25,112 nt of DNA from a virus: positions 1 to 25,112 of the IMG/VR virus record IMGVR_UViG_3300011113_000208, one strand, 5' to 3'. Numbering within the stretch: position 1 is the first letter of the stretch; each line of letters begins with the position of its first letter. Below, piece by piece: positions 1-7,866 of this stretch. The position numbers were made by a program, and so were the translations under genes. The notes beneath the pieces are model-generated. The model was given only the letters and a program-made list of their open reading frames with translations. It had not been told where the DNA came from and searched no databases.

Positions 1-1
1 G

Positions 2-727
2 ATGAAAATTGCTGTGGTAGCAGTGGCACTGAACGAAAGTAGGTTCATTAAGCCTTTCCTGGACCACATCCCTGAGTGGGTTACAAGTAAGTGCGTATTG
101 ATAAGTGAGAAGCCATGGTTCGGTGACCAGAATATCTACCGAGATAATACTCAAGAGATAGCAGAGGAAGCTGGAGCCATGGTGGTGAAAAGAGATTGGC
201 CTACAGAACACGACCAGCGTAACTTCGGCCAAGACTTATATGGTGACTATGATTGGATTATCATACTAGATCCTGATGAGTTCTTTGATAACAATACTTG
301 GTATGAGCTTAAAAAGTTTATAGAAGCAGGCCCAGAGTGTGACGCTTATTGTGCGACATCACAGAAAGTGTATTGGAAGGATGGTTGGAAGGCTGACCCA
401 GACAGAGATTGCACACCATTGATACTTGTAAAGCCTGGTGTACGCTTTGTAGATAAGCGTGTAGTCGGTTCAAGCTTTGGACTTATAGATATTTATACCC
501 ATCACTTTAGTTGGGCAAGAACTGATATGGAAGTATATGAAAAGATTACTCACTACGCACACGCAAATGATTTTGATACACAGAAGTGGTACAACGAAGT
601 ATGGAAGAAGTGGGAGCCAGGTATGCAAGATGTACACCCTACAAGCCCTGATACGCTACACAACCTGATACCAGCAGAATTACCACCTGAATTAGAGGAG
701 TTAAACCTATGGCCAAAATCAAATTAA
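2..727 (+). CDS. GT2-like glycosyltransferase
   Basis: Probable GT-A fold glycosyltransferase that transfers a sugar from a nucleotide-sugar donor. The 241-residue product opens with a strand followed by NES (MKIAVVAVALNES), usual in GT2-like enzymes. It has a QRNFG motif near residues 72-76 and a DxD-type metal site, DPDEFF, at 90-95 after a hydrophobic strand. The C-terminal half is rich in Trp, Tyr and His and ends in a Pro/Glu-rich tail. The ATG lies two bases into the window, so its ribosome site is not visible and a longer N-terminus cannot be excluded, although the protein looks complete. The 3' end overlaps the methyltransferase gene by 19 bases, indicating translational coupling. The acceptor is unknown; the surrounding cassette suggests glycan synthesis. 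Confidence 0.75.
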   Translation: MKIAVVAVALNESRFIKPFLDHIPEWVTSKCVLISEKPWFGDQNIYRDNTQEIAEEAGAMVVKRDWPTEHDQRNFGQDLYGDYDWIIILDPDEFFDNNTWYELKKFIEAGPECDAYCATSQKVYWKDGWKADPDRDCTPLILVKPGVRFVDKRVVGSSFGLIDIYTHHFSWARTDMEVYEKITHYAHANDFDTQKWYNEVWKKWEPGMQDVHPTSPDTLHNLIPAELPPELEELNLWPKSN

Positions 728-1221
728 ATCTAGGCTGTGGTGATAACTTACTTGATGGTTACATCAATGTGGATAAGTATGACAAAGCAGCCGATGTTCA
801 AGCAGACATCACTGAGTTACCGTATGACGACAACAGCGTAGATGAGATAGTAGCCTACCAGGTAATAGAACACGTACCATATAATCTTAATCAGAAGATG
901 TTTGAAGAGTTTTATCGAGTACTTAAAGAGGGTGGCACTTGCATACTTGAAACGCCAGATATTGACGTAGTGGCCAGAAAGATATTAGAAGAAGGTATTA
1001 CCGATCAGTGGCGACATAATCTTGTAGGTGAATATTATCGACCATGGGATAAAAATAGATATGATGACTGGGAACACCACGCTGGTAGTATACACCGTAA
1101 TCCATTTAACTTTGCTTTAATAGAACAATACTCTAAGGGTGCTGGTTTCAAAATCGTAGCACGCCGAGAGCCTGACTTCTATCCTTGTGAAGAGAATCTA
1201 AGTGTGGGGTTAATCAAATGA
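709..1221 (+). CDS. SAM-dependent methyltransferase, class I
   Basis: Small class I (Rossmann) methyltransferase of 170 residues. Motif I, LNLGCGDNLLDGYINVD, spans about residues 6-22 and binds S-adenosylmethionine. An acidic DITELPYDDNSVDEI segment follows at about 33-47, then the IEHV signature typical of the Methyltransf_11 type. The LKEGGTCILETPD strand-turn near 91-103 fits motif III. Enzymes of this type often sit in sugar-modification clusters and may methylate a glycan or its precursor; the substrate here is inferred only from the flanking glycosyltransferases. The start lies inside the preceding gene and the stop overlaps the next start as ATGA (1218-1221), so all three are likely co-translated. 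Confidence 0.8.
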   Translation: MAKIKLNLGCGDNLLDGYINVDKYDKAADVQADITELPYDDNSVDEIVAYQVIEHVPYNLNQKMFEEFYRVLKEGGTCILETPDIDVVARKILEEGITDQWRHNLVGEYYRPWDKNRYDDWEHHAGSIHRNPFNFALIEQYSKGAGFKIVARREPDFYPCEENLSVGLIK

Positions 1222-1916
1222 TTTACGGAAATGTAATATGTCAAAATAATATGCCTGAGATACAAAGGTGCATTGAGTCTTTGATGATTGCAGCAGATGT
1301 AATATATGTGTGTGATGGTGGTTCAACCGATGGAACTTATGAGTGGCTTAAATCTTTAGAAGAACTTGGCAATATAAAAGTATTTCAAAGAAAGTTTACT
1401 AATATGCAAGAACAACGTAATTATTTATTAGATAAAACACCTAAGAACTCGTGGATACTAGCACTAGATTCAGATGAAGAATATGTTAAACCAGCACATT
1501 TATACTCAACATTAAATAGATTAGATATGTCTAACTTTCATTCTGATTTAATTAAATGTGTGTATGTTCATACATTGTCTCTAATAAAAGATAGACGTCA
1601 TCATGCTGGCGATATGTTTTTTACTAGAAACAATGCAATTTTTTATAATGAAGATGGTGTTTATTGGGGTGGTCATAAATCTCACACAGAACCTTTTATA
1701 GATGAAGATAAATTAAAAAGTAATATTGATCTAAGTATTTTTGTATATCATTGGCCATACTTAATGCCACACAGATGGCCAGACAGAGTAAAAAGATTAT
1801 CTAAAGGTAAAGGTAAATCTGCAAAGAGTAACAGTGCAGGCAACGGCGACTATACAACTTGGATAGTTAATAAAAATAAACATCAGATTGAACCAATACC
1901 ACAGGAGTTTTTATGA
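1218..1916 (+). CDS. GT2 family glycosyltransferase
   Basis: GT2-type glycosyltransferase of 232 residues. The nucleotide-binding CDGGSTDGT motif is at residues 32-40, QRN at 66-68, and the metal-binding DSD motif at 84-86 within WILALDSDEEY. A later YHWPY segment resembles the C-terminal aromatic regions of this family. It is coupled at both ends: ATGA with the methyltransferase upstream and a 4-base overlap at 1913-1916 with the next gene. By eye its codons are more A/T-rich than those of its neighbours (long AAA/TTA/ATA runs), which hints at separate acquisition. The acceptor cannot be predicted. Confidence 0.8.
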   Translation: MIYGNVICQNNMPEIQRCIESLMIAADVIYVCDGGSTDGTYEWLKSLEELGNIKVFQRKFTNMQEQRNYLLDKTPKNSWILALDSDEEYVKPAHLYSTLNRLDMSNFHSDLIKCVYVHTLSLIKDRRHHAGDMFFTRNNAIFYNEDGVYWGGHKSHTEPFIDEDKLKSNIDLSIFVYHWPYLMPHRWPDRVKRLSKGKGKSAKSNSAGNGDYTTWIVNKNKHQIEPIPQEFL

Positions 1917-2551
1917 AAGTATCAGTAATCATACCAGCCTACTACATCAACGATGAGTATGTTGAGATGACACAGGACTGCGTTAATTCTGTCGCTGCTA
2001 CATCTAACCCAGATCAGATAATAGTTGTAGATGATGGCTCACCAGTTAAGGCCGAGATAGACTTTGCTACTAATATACGACTACCAGAGAACAAAGGCTA
2101 TGCAGGTGCAGTGCGAGCAGGTTATGAACACTCAGAGGGTGATGTGTTGATAATCTTAAACAATGACACACTCGCAGTTAAAGGTTGGTTTGAAGGCTTA
2201 CTAGAGCTTATCGAGAAAGGCTATGACATAGTCAGTATTCGTACAAGTGATAGTGATGGCTATGAGAAGGTAGATAAAATAACCGAAGGTGATAAGTTCG
2301 GTAGCTGTTGGGCAATTAGAAGTACTGTCTGGCACGATTTAGGTGGCCTCTCAGAGGAGTTTGGTCGTGGATATGCTGAAGATCTAGATTTGTGGAAAAG
2401 AGCCATTAAAAAGGGTTATAGAATAGCCAAGAACCACAACGCTGTTATATTCCACGAAGGTAAGAAGACATTTAAGGAAATAGACCCAGACGATACCTAC
2501 TATATGGACGCTCTTATGAAGTACAAAGATAAACATGGGACAATAGACTAA
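1913..2551 (+). CDS. GT2 family glycosyltransferase, rhamnosyltransferase-like
   Basis: This is the clearest GT2 enzyme in the cassette, at 212 residues. It starts MKVSVIIPAY, has the VVDDGS donor-binding motif at 38-43, an ENKGYAGAVRAG segment near 59-70 typical of WbbL/rhamnosyltransferase-like enzymes, and the NND metal site at 83-85. The catalytic-base region YAEDLDLW lies at 154-161, and FHEG near 180-183 supplies a likely metal or pyrophosphate ligand. The protein is short but holds the whole GT-A core. Its start overlaps the preceding gene by 4 bases and its TAA shares a base with the next ATG (TAATG at 2549-2553). The sugar and acceptor are not known. Confidence 0.85.
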   Translation: MKVSVIIPAYYINDEYVEMTQDCVNSVAATSNPDQIIVVDDGSPVKAEIDFATNIRLPENKGYAGAVRAGYEHSEGDVLIILNNDTLAVKGWFEGLLELIEKGYDIVSIRTSDSDGYEKVDKITEGDKFGSCWAIRSTVWHDLGGLSEEFGRGYAEDLDLWKRAIKKGYRIAKNHNAVIFHEGKKTFKEIDPDDTYYMDALMKYKDKHGTID

Positions 2552-3486
2552 TGAAAAGACTAGTAGATTCGATTGCTTTTATATGCAATCCTGTCTTTAC
2601 CTATGACGGTGAAGGCTGGAGTCCGCATGACAAGTTCTTAAGTGGTACTGAAGAGTCTGTTAGAGAATGGGCAAGTATCATAAAAGAACGTGGTTACGAT
2701 GTAACTGTTTACTATAATGGCGAACCTACTACGTTTAAGGGTGTGAACTATACAAAGTATAGCGACTATGTACCACATAGTAAGGAAATAAACGTTAAAT
2801 ACGCTGACTTTCAACACGCAAACGATAAGAACGTATGGTATCTAACCAATGAAACAGACATAGCAGACAAACAAGAGCAAGTAGAACGCTTTGAAGGTGT
2901 AATCTTTCCAAGTAAGTGGGCACTAGATAACCTAGGATACGTTGGTAAGGCTAGAGTTGTGCCACATGGCTACAATAAAGACGCAATATATGCAGATGAA
3001 AAGACTGAATTTCAGTGCTTATACGCAAGTAGTCCAGATAGAGGCTTTGAAGAGCTAGTAAGACTATGGCCAGAGGTAGTTGAACGTGAACCGAGAGCTA
3101 CTTTACTAGTAACTTACGGTATTGAACCACGAGATATGCCCAATACTATGTTCTTAGGTAAAGTAGATGACGATTTAATGAACCAACTATTCCGTACTAG
3201 CGACTTCTGGCTACATCCTTGCTTAGGTGGCGAGTTATTCTGCATGAGTGCTGTTAAGGCGCAGGTAGCACAGGCTATTCCAGTGGTATATCCAACAATG
3301 GCCCTAGCAGAAACAGTTAGATATGGTATTCGCTGTGACAAAGAGAGCTTTGTAGAGCGATTAGTAGATACAATGCACGATAAGTCACACCAAAAGATAC
3401 TACGTTATAAATTACAGGTAGAACCATTTGCAGACTGGTACGAAAGTACAGACAGATTATTATTAACTATAGAAGCATGGAGGTAA
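2551..3486 (+). CDS. GT-B (GT4-like) glycosyltransferase
   Basis: Two-domain GT-B glycosyltransferase of 311 residues, compact compared with the usual 350-400. An N-terminal segment with TEESVREWASIIKERGYDV resembles the first Rossmann domain. The C-terminal domain begins near YASSPDRGFEEL, with WPEVVEREPRATLLVTYG as the next helix-strand. The donor-site region reads HPCLGGELFCMSAVKAQ, where the family's EX7E motif appears as EX7K. This change seems to occur in some phage and surface-glycan GT4-like enzymes, so activity is not ruled out. It is the last gene of the cassette: GGAGG within its final codons acts as the ribosome site for the gene starting at 3488. Confidence 0.72.
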   Translation: MKRLVDSIAFICNPVFTYDGEGWSPHDKFLSGTEESVREWASIIKERGYDVTVYYNGEPTTFKGVNYTKYSDYVPHSKEINVKYADFQHANDKNVWYLTNETDIADKQEQVERFEGVIFPSKWALDNLGYVGKARVVPHGYNKDAIYADEKTEFQCLYASSPDRGFEELVRLWPEVVEREPRATLLVTYGIEPRDMPNTMFLGKVDDDLMNQLFRTSDFWLHPCLGGELFCMSAVKAQVAQAIPVVYPTMALAETVRYGIRCDKESFVERLVDTMHDKSHQKILRYKLQVEPFADWYESTDRLLLTIEAWR

Positions 3487-3487
3487 T

Positions 3488-3826
3488 ATGGAAGAAGGAA
3501 TTGTAGTCAATCCAAAACACGACGGTGATGTTGTAGATGTAAGTGTTGAACAGAAATCAGCACCAGTAGAAGTAGACGCTGTAAAGATAGTTAATCTATT
3601 AGGCGGTGACCCTAACGATACCGACGGTGGTAACCAAGCTAAGTTTATACGTGATTATTTCTATAAAGACGGAATGACTGATGCAGATCTTATGTTTGCC
3701 ATAAAAAGTATTGAGAACCGCTTAGGAGCACTCAAAATGGGTGAAACACGTCTAGGTAAGCTTTATGAATACGCTAGAATAAGGAAAGACATTGAAACAA
3801 ACACTAAACTCTTAAATGAACTATGA
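3488..3826 (+). CDS. unknown 112-residue protein
   Basis: I do not recognise this protein. It starts two bases after the glycosyltransferase stop, with GGAGG correctly spaced upstream. The N-terminal third is acidic and probably disordered. The region from about residue 48 (GGNQAKFIRDYFYKDG) to the end is predicted helical and charged, with a leucine-rich last helix (RIRKDIETNTKLLNEL). It overlaps the next small gene by ATGA at 3823-3826. The position between sugar-modifying enzymes and fibre genes suggests a virion or assembly role, but nothing in the sequence proves it. Confidence 0.7.
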   Translation: MEEGIVVNPKHDGDVVDVSVEQKSAPVEVDAVKIVNLLGGDPNDTDGGNQAKFIRDYFYKDGMTDADLMFAIKSIENRLGALKMGETRLGKLYEYARIRKDIETNTKLLNEL

Positions 3827-3954
3827 AAGTTAAAGTGCAATTTGACGATAGAGAATATGTGTATGAACTACCAGCCGAGAAGGTTGTGGAGTATTTACCA
3901 ATCACTATTGAACAGTTGCAAAAGGCTTGCAAGGAAGTAATTAAGGAAATTTAA
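3823..3954 (+). CDS. unknown 43-residue protein
   Basis: Small ORF starting in an ATGA overlap with the gene before and ending in a TAATG overlap with the fibre gene after, which is strong evidence that it is translated. The product begins MKVKVQFDDREYVYELPAEK (beta-hairpin-like) and ends with an amphipathic helix, TIEQLQKACKEVIKEI. No signal peptide or membrane segment is present and no function is recognised. It fits exactly into the coupled reading chain of this operon. Confidence 0.65.
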   Translation: MKVKVQFDDREYVYELPAEKVVEYLPITIEQLQKACKEVIKEI

Positions 3955-5189
3955 TGCCAACATCAGATTTTAATTCAGCAGGACAGCTTAATCAGCTAGA
4001 ACACGATCCAGATAATCACGCTAAACGTGTGAATAATTATATTTGGAATGGTTCTGCGTGGGTTAGAGATTCTGGTGGTGCAGCTTCTGGTCCGATAGAC
4101 CTAGTAGCTCAAGACTTATTTGGCAGTGCTGTTAGTGGCTCTCGATATAACCAAGTAGAAATAGACTTCAGTACAACTGACCCAGACTCTATTACAGATT
4201 TAACAGTTACTAAAACTGTTACTGGTGATGCCAGCAATTCAGGTGGGCAAGCTGTATTTACATCTGGTTCTAATACTAGTGGTGGTGTTAAGGCAGTTAC
4301 AAATACTTCAGTAACTTACCGACCACACGCTGAAACCTTTGTAGCCTTCACTGCTATCTTTACTGCTGGTATCGCAAGTTCTTATCAACGCATTGGTCTT
4401 TATGATACTAACAATGGTTTCTTTATAGGTTATGAAGGTACATCATTTGGTGTTACTAAGCGAAGTGGAGCTGTAGATGTAACAACTGCACAGGCAAGTT
4501 TTAGTGAAGATACTCTCTCAGGACAGACTGGTTCAGGTTATACCAGAAATGGCACACCAGAAGCTATAGACTTTACTAAAGACAATCTGTTTAGAATACG
4601 ATTTGGTTGGTTAGGTGCTGCACCTATTTACTTTGAAGTATTCTCCCCAGATGGTGAGTGGATTGTATTCCATAAAATTAAACACCCTAACACTGCAGCA
4701 GTGCCTACAATACAAAACCCTAACCTGCCTATCACATTAGACATAAAGAAAACAACTGCAGGTGCAACTGTACTAGCAATGAATACTGCTTGTTGGGCTG
4801 CTGGTTCTACAAGTAACTTCTTAACAATGACCCACCCAATCTCTGACAGCACCCTAGCAGGGCTTAATAGGTCTGTTATAGCAGGTAGAGCAAGTACAGG
4901 TGGCGGAACTTATTACAATGTAAAAGTGAACCCTAGTGGCTCATTAGAAACCAATGCTACAGTATCAAATGTTTATACAAAAGAAACTGGTGCATACTCA
5001 ATCTGTAACAAAGAAGCTACAGCTACTTATAAGTATTTTGGGTTTCAGCGTTCAGATGGGTATTGGTATATTATGAGAAAAACAATAGCAACTAATGTAT
5101 TCGAGTATGTAGCTGGTACATCGGCTTATTCCACAGCCTGGACTAACCGAGCAAGTCAGACATATACTGATTATGCAACAGCATTTTAG
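3954..5189 (+). CDS. virion structural / tail fibre-like protein
   Basis: Protein of 411 residues, Ser/Thr/Gly/Ala-rich and predicted almost all-beta, as expected of a receptor-binding or decorating virion protein. The N-terminus (about 1-45) contains HAKRVNNYIWNGSAWVRD, which may be the attachment part. The centre (about 60-280) has jelly-roll-like strands, including NNGFFIGYEG, FRIRFGWLG and YFEVFSPDGEW, a pattern found in phage fibre or baseplate lectin-like domains. The C-terminus holds a further Tyr-rich beta region ending QTYTDYATAF. It is coupled by TAATG to the 43-residue gene upstream. It is followed by an AAGGAG-led small gene and the beta-helix fibre, so it probably belongs to the host-recognition module. 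Exact role uncertain. Confidence 0.6.
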   Translation: MPTSDFNSAGQLNQLEHDPDNHAKRVNNYIWNGSAWVRDSGGAASGPIDLVAQDLFGSAVSGSRYNQVEIDFSTTDPDSITDLTVTKTVTGDASNSGGQAVFTSGSNTSGGVKAVTNTSVTYRPHAETFVAFTAIFTAGIASSYQRIGLYDTNNGFFIGYEGTSFGVTKRSGAVDVTTAQASFSEDTLSGQTGSGYTRNGTPEAIDFTKDNLFRIRFGWLGAAPIYFEVFSPDGEWIVFHKIKHPNTAAVPTIQNPNLPITLDIKKTTAGATVLAMNTACWAAGSTSNFLTMTHPISDSTLAGLNRSVIAGRASTGGGTYYNVKVNPSGSLETNATVSNVYTKETGAYSICNKEATATYKYFGFQRSDGYWYIMRKTIATNVFEYVAGTSAYSTAWTNRASQTYTDYATAF

Positions 5190-5201
5190 AAAGGAGACAA
5201 T

Positions 5202-5417
5202 ATGAAAGCAATAATAACATCAAAGTCAGAACTTACACTTAATCTAACACAACAGTTCATATTTGATATTGTAGATGGCGATAATGTAATTTTATCAAGC
5301 CAAGTTGTAGAATCTATACCATCGCACGCAGAAGCTGAAATTAAAAATCATTTAGACGCTTTTGTAGCTGAATATGAAGCATCTCAAAATATTGAAATTG
5401 GAACGGAGATAGTCTAA
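5202..5417 (+). CDS. unknown 71-residue protein between fibre genes
   Basis: A small acidic protein with a strong AAAGGAG ribosome site 6 bases before ATG. A beta-rich N-terminal half (MKAIITSKSELTLNLTQQF, then VDGDNVILSSQVV) is followed by a helix (AEAEIKNHLDAFVAEYEA). No family is recognised. The stop overlaps the start of the beta-helix fibre (TAATG at 5415-5419), so the two are translated together. A fibre chaperone or a small fibre subunit is possible from position alone. Confidence 0.65.
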   Translation: MKAIITSKSELTLNLTQQFIFDIVDGDNVILSSQVVESIPSHAEAEIKNHLDAFVAEYEASQNIEIGTEIV

Positions 5418-7852
5418 TGGCACTACGAACCTATGTTAGTGCTGGAGTTTACGATACCCATGTTGGAACAGGTACTGTAACTACTACTTCCCAGAACATT
5501 ACTGCGGCTGGAGTAACTAGTCCTGGATTTACTGCACCCAATTTAGTAAACGCTTCTACTGGTGCTTGGATATACATCTCACAAATACCTACTACTATTA
5601 ACGTAATTGTTGAATTACAAGAATCAACTGTTACCAAAGCTAGTGCCACAATGAATAACGCAGATATTAAATTAGGCTGGAATTACGCTAGATTCACCAC
5701 GCCGTATACGTTTGCTACTCTAACAGCTTCAGCTTATAGGATTAAAGTGTATAGCTCAGGTGCTACATCAGGTACAGTTCTTGGTTCAACCACAACAACG
5801 CTTCTAACAACAACGACATACAATACAGCTTCAGCATTAGCTGCCAATGATGATGTTTGGGTAGGTGGTTTCCACAACTCAGGACTTACAGCAAAACAAT
5901 TAGTATTCTCTGGTGCTGTTGCAACTGTTGTTGGCTCAGGCACAGATAAAACTATGCAAGACGGAACTGTAGTTACAATGGGAGCAGCTATTACTGTTGG
6001 AACTGGTGGTGGTGTGTCGGCAGACACTACAGTGTCAACTTCATTAACAGTCAGAGGCTCAATTATATGTTCTGGTACTGGTTCATTTAACTGGTCAGGT
6101 AATGTATCAGATAAGACAAAAGTATCAACACTTACAATAGACTGTAACACCACCAACGGTGAGTTTGGTATTTTTACAACTGGTAGTAACAGAGGTGGAC
6201 AACTTACATTTACAGGTGCAGATTATATTGTCTCAACTAAATATGCTTCTGGTGTAGGTACAGCTGCTAACCCTTTAATAGTAAGTACAGGTTGGGACGC
6301 TGATGTTGGTGATGAAATAGTAATTGGTACATCTACGGCGTATAACCAAAACGAAGTAAGATATATTAAAACAAGAAACTCATCTACATCTTTTGTATTA
6401 AGTTCTACTCCTGGTGGTGCAGAAGCCGCCCTAACGTACACTCACGCCGCAGGGGTACATATAGCCAACTTAACTAGGAACTGCGTTGTAAAGCCTCTCA
6501 CAACAACTAGAGGGTATAAAGTATATTCACAATCAACCTTGCTAGCTTCTGATTTTGGACTTACTCGCTGGGAATACTCTAGTGCAGCTTCAGCACACGG
6601 TCTTAACTTCAAAAACTTAGCTGCTAGCGTAGATACAATGGATAAAGCGGTATTATATCAAAACTCAGCTGGTACTAGAAATACTCTAAACATCAACAAC
6701 TGTACAACCGCTGCTACGATTACAGATGTAGTCTCATATAACAACCTATGTACCAACACCTCAAACGCTGCAATAGGAACACTTACTTGCTCAGCTCAGA
6801 CATTTGAAAATTGTCTTGATTTTGGTGGAGCAGGAACAGCCGTAAGTGGTACGTCATTCTCAACTAGGGTAAACTCATCAGACATCACATTTAATAATTG
6901 CCATTCATACGGAGCTAACGGTTCTAACACCGCAGCAATCAGTGCAATATATGTTAGTGGTTCAAACAATATTACATTTAATAATTGCACAGTAAATGCA
7001 GCCAGAACCAATGGAGTTTACTTCAGCTCAGGTGTGCAGGTGCTATTTAATAATTGTAATTTTGGAAACTTCTTTACCAATGTAATTGATGTATTAACCC
7101 TAACTACTACTTATAACACAGCATTATTCAAGGACTGCACCTTTGGTTCAGCAACCCTTATAAGTGGATACTTAAACCAACTTGATGGTTCAGATATAGC
7201 ATTTCAAGACTTCAACACAAACAGCTCATCTCACCGTTGGTACTCTAATAAAGGTTCGTTCTGGTCAAGTGGTGCAGGCTTAACAGATACTACTGTAAGA
7301 ACTGCTGGCTCACTAGCTGTTGCTATTAAGCCTGAGAATAATACTCTTGGTGCAACTATGACATTCAAAGTACCTGCGAACCCTACATCACAAGTGCAGG
7401 TTTATGGGTACTTATATCGTAATGCTACATTCAGTTCAGGTACATTAAAAGTAGACTTATTCTTACCAGATACACTACTTACTGCTCCACCTGATGATAC
7501 TGTTACATTAGCAACTACTACTGGAACTTGGTTACCGTGGACACTAACTGCTAATTACACTTCTACTGATAGTAGGTATGCAACTATAGTTATTACCGCA
7601 GTAACTTCTACAGCAGGGGCTTATGCGTTCTTAGATGATATTTATGACGCTGGACTTACTAACAAGGTGGCAGGACTAGACCTTTGGGACAATGGGCATA
7701 TAAGTCCAATTATTGTTGCTGCCGACTACTCATCTATACCCGACCAATCTCGTGTGGCAGTCTGGAGCGATACTGATACATACACTACTGGACAAAAAGG
7801 TTTAGTATTACAAGACGCAGCTGACGATGCTGAACTGGCGGCTATAAAATAG
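5417..7852 (+). CDS. tail fibre/tailspike with right-handed beta-helix
   Basis: Large (811-residue) beta protein, probably a trimeric fibre or tailspike that binds, and may degrade, surface polysaccharide. The N-terminal ~150 residues form a Thr/Ser-rich beta domain starting AYVSAG-like (MALRTYVSAGVYDTHVG). From about 170 to 600 the sequence shows parallel beta-helix character. FNNC rungs recur at about 492-495, 521-524 and 544-547 (ITFNNCHS, ITFNNCTV, VLFNNCNF), followed by LFKDCTF. A C-terminal ~170-residue domain (SLAVAIKPENNTLGATMTF onward) resembles a carbohydrate-binding-like jelly roll ending in LDDIYDAG, with a short tail. Catalytic residues could not be assigned, so depolymerase activity is only a possibility. 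It lies directly upstream of the portal gene. Confidence 0.75.
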   Translation: MALRTYVSAGVYDTHVGTGTVTTTSQNITAAGVTSPGFTAPNLVNASTGAWIYISQIPTTINVIVELQESTVTKASATMNNADIKLGWNYARFTTPYTFATLTASAYRIKVYSSGATSGTVLGSTTTTLLTTTTYNTASALAANDDVWVGGFHNSGLTAKQLVFSGAVATVVGSGTDKTMQDGTVVTMGAAITVGTGGGVSADTTVSTSLTVRGSIICSGTGSFNWSGNVSDKTKVSTLTIDCNTTNGEFGIFTTGSNRGGQLTFTGADYIVSTKYASGVGTAANPLIVSTGWDADVGDEIVIGTSTAYNQNEVRYIKTRNSSTSFVLSSTPGGAEAALTYTHAAGVHIANLTRNCVVKPLTTTRGYKVYSQSTLLASDFGLTRWEYSSAASAHGLNFKNLAASVDTMDKAVLYQNSAGTRNTLNINNCTTAATITDVVSYNNLCTNTSNAAIGTLTCSAQTFENCLDFGGAGTAVSGTSFSTRVNSSDITFNNCHSYGANGSNTAAISAIYVSGSNNITFNNCTVNAARTNGVYFSSGVQVLFNNCNFGNFFTNVIDVLTLTTTYNTALFKDCTFGSATLISGYLNQLDGSDIAFQDFNTNSSSHRWYSNKGSFWSSGAGLTDTTVRTAGSLAVAIKPENNTLGATMTFKVPANPTSQVQVYGYLYRNATFSSGTLKVDLFLPDTLLTAPPDDTVTLATTTGTWLPWTLTANYTSTDSRYATIVITAVTSTAGAYAFLDDIYDAGLTNKVAGLDLWDNGHISPIIVAADYSSIPDQSRVAVWSDTDTYTTGQKGLVLQDAADDAELAAIK
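7821..7848 (+). promoter_or_regulatory. candidate promoter before portal gene
   Basis: A sigma70-like pair, CTGACG at 7821-7826 and TATAAA at 7843-7848, is separated by 16 bases. A second -10-like element, TAGAAT at 7854-7859, ends seven bases before the portal ATG, which has no good Shine-Dalgarno site. The location between fibre and morphogenesis blocks is sensible, but short AT-rich matches occur by chance. Confidence 0.3.
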
Positions 7853-7866
7853 GTAGAATATAAGTT

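Noticed and set aside
5734-6156. A long minus-strand frame (140 codons) inside the beta-helix fibre gene
   Set aside because: It is the reverse of a Thr/Ser/Gly-rich coding region, has no ribosome site, and its Val/Pro-rich product is a typical shadow.
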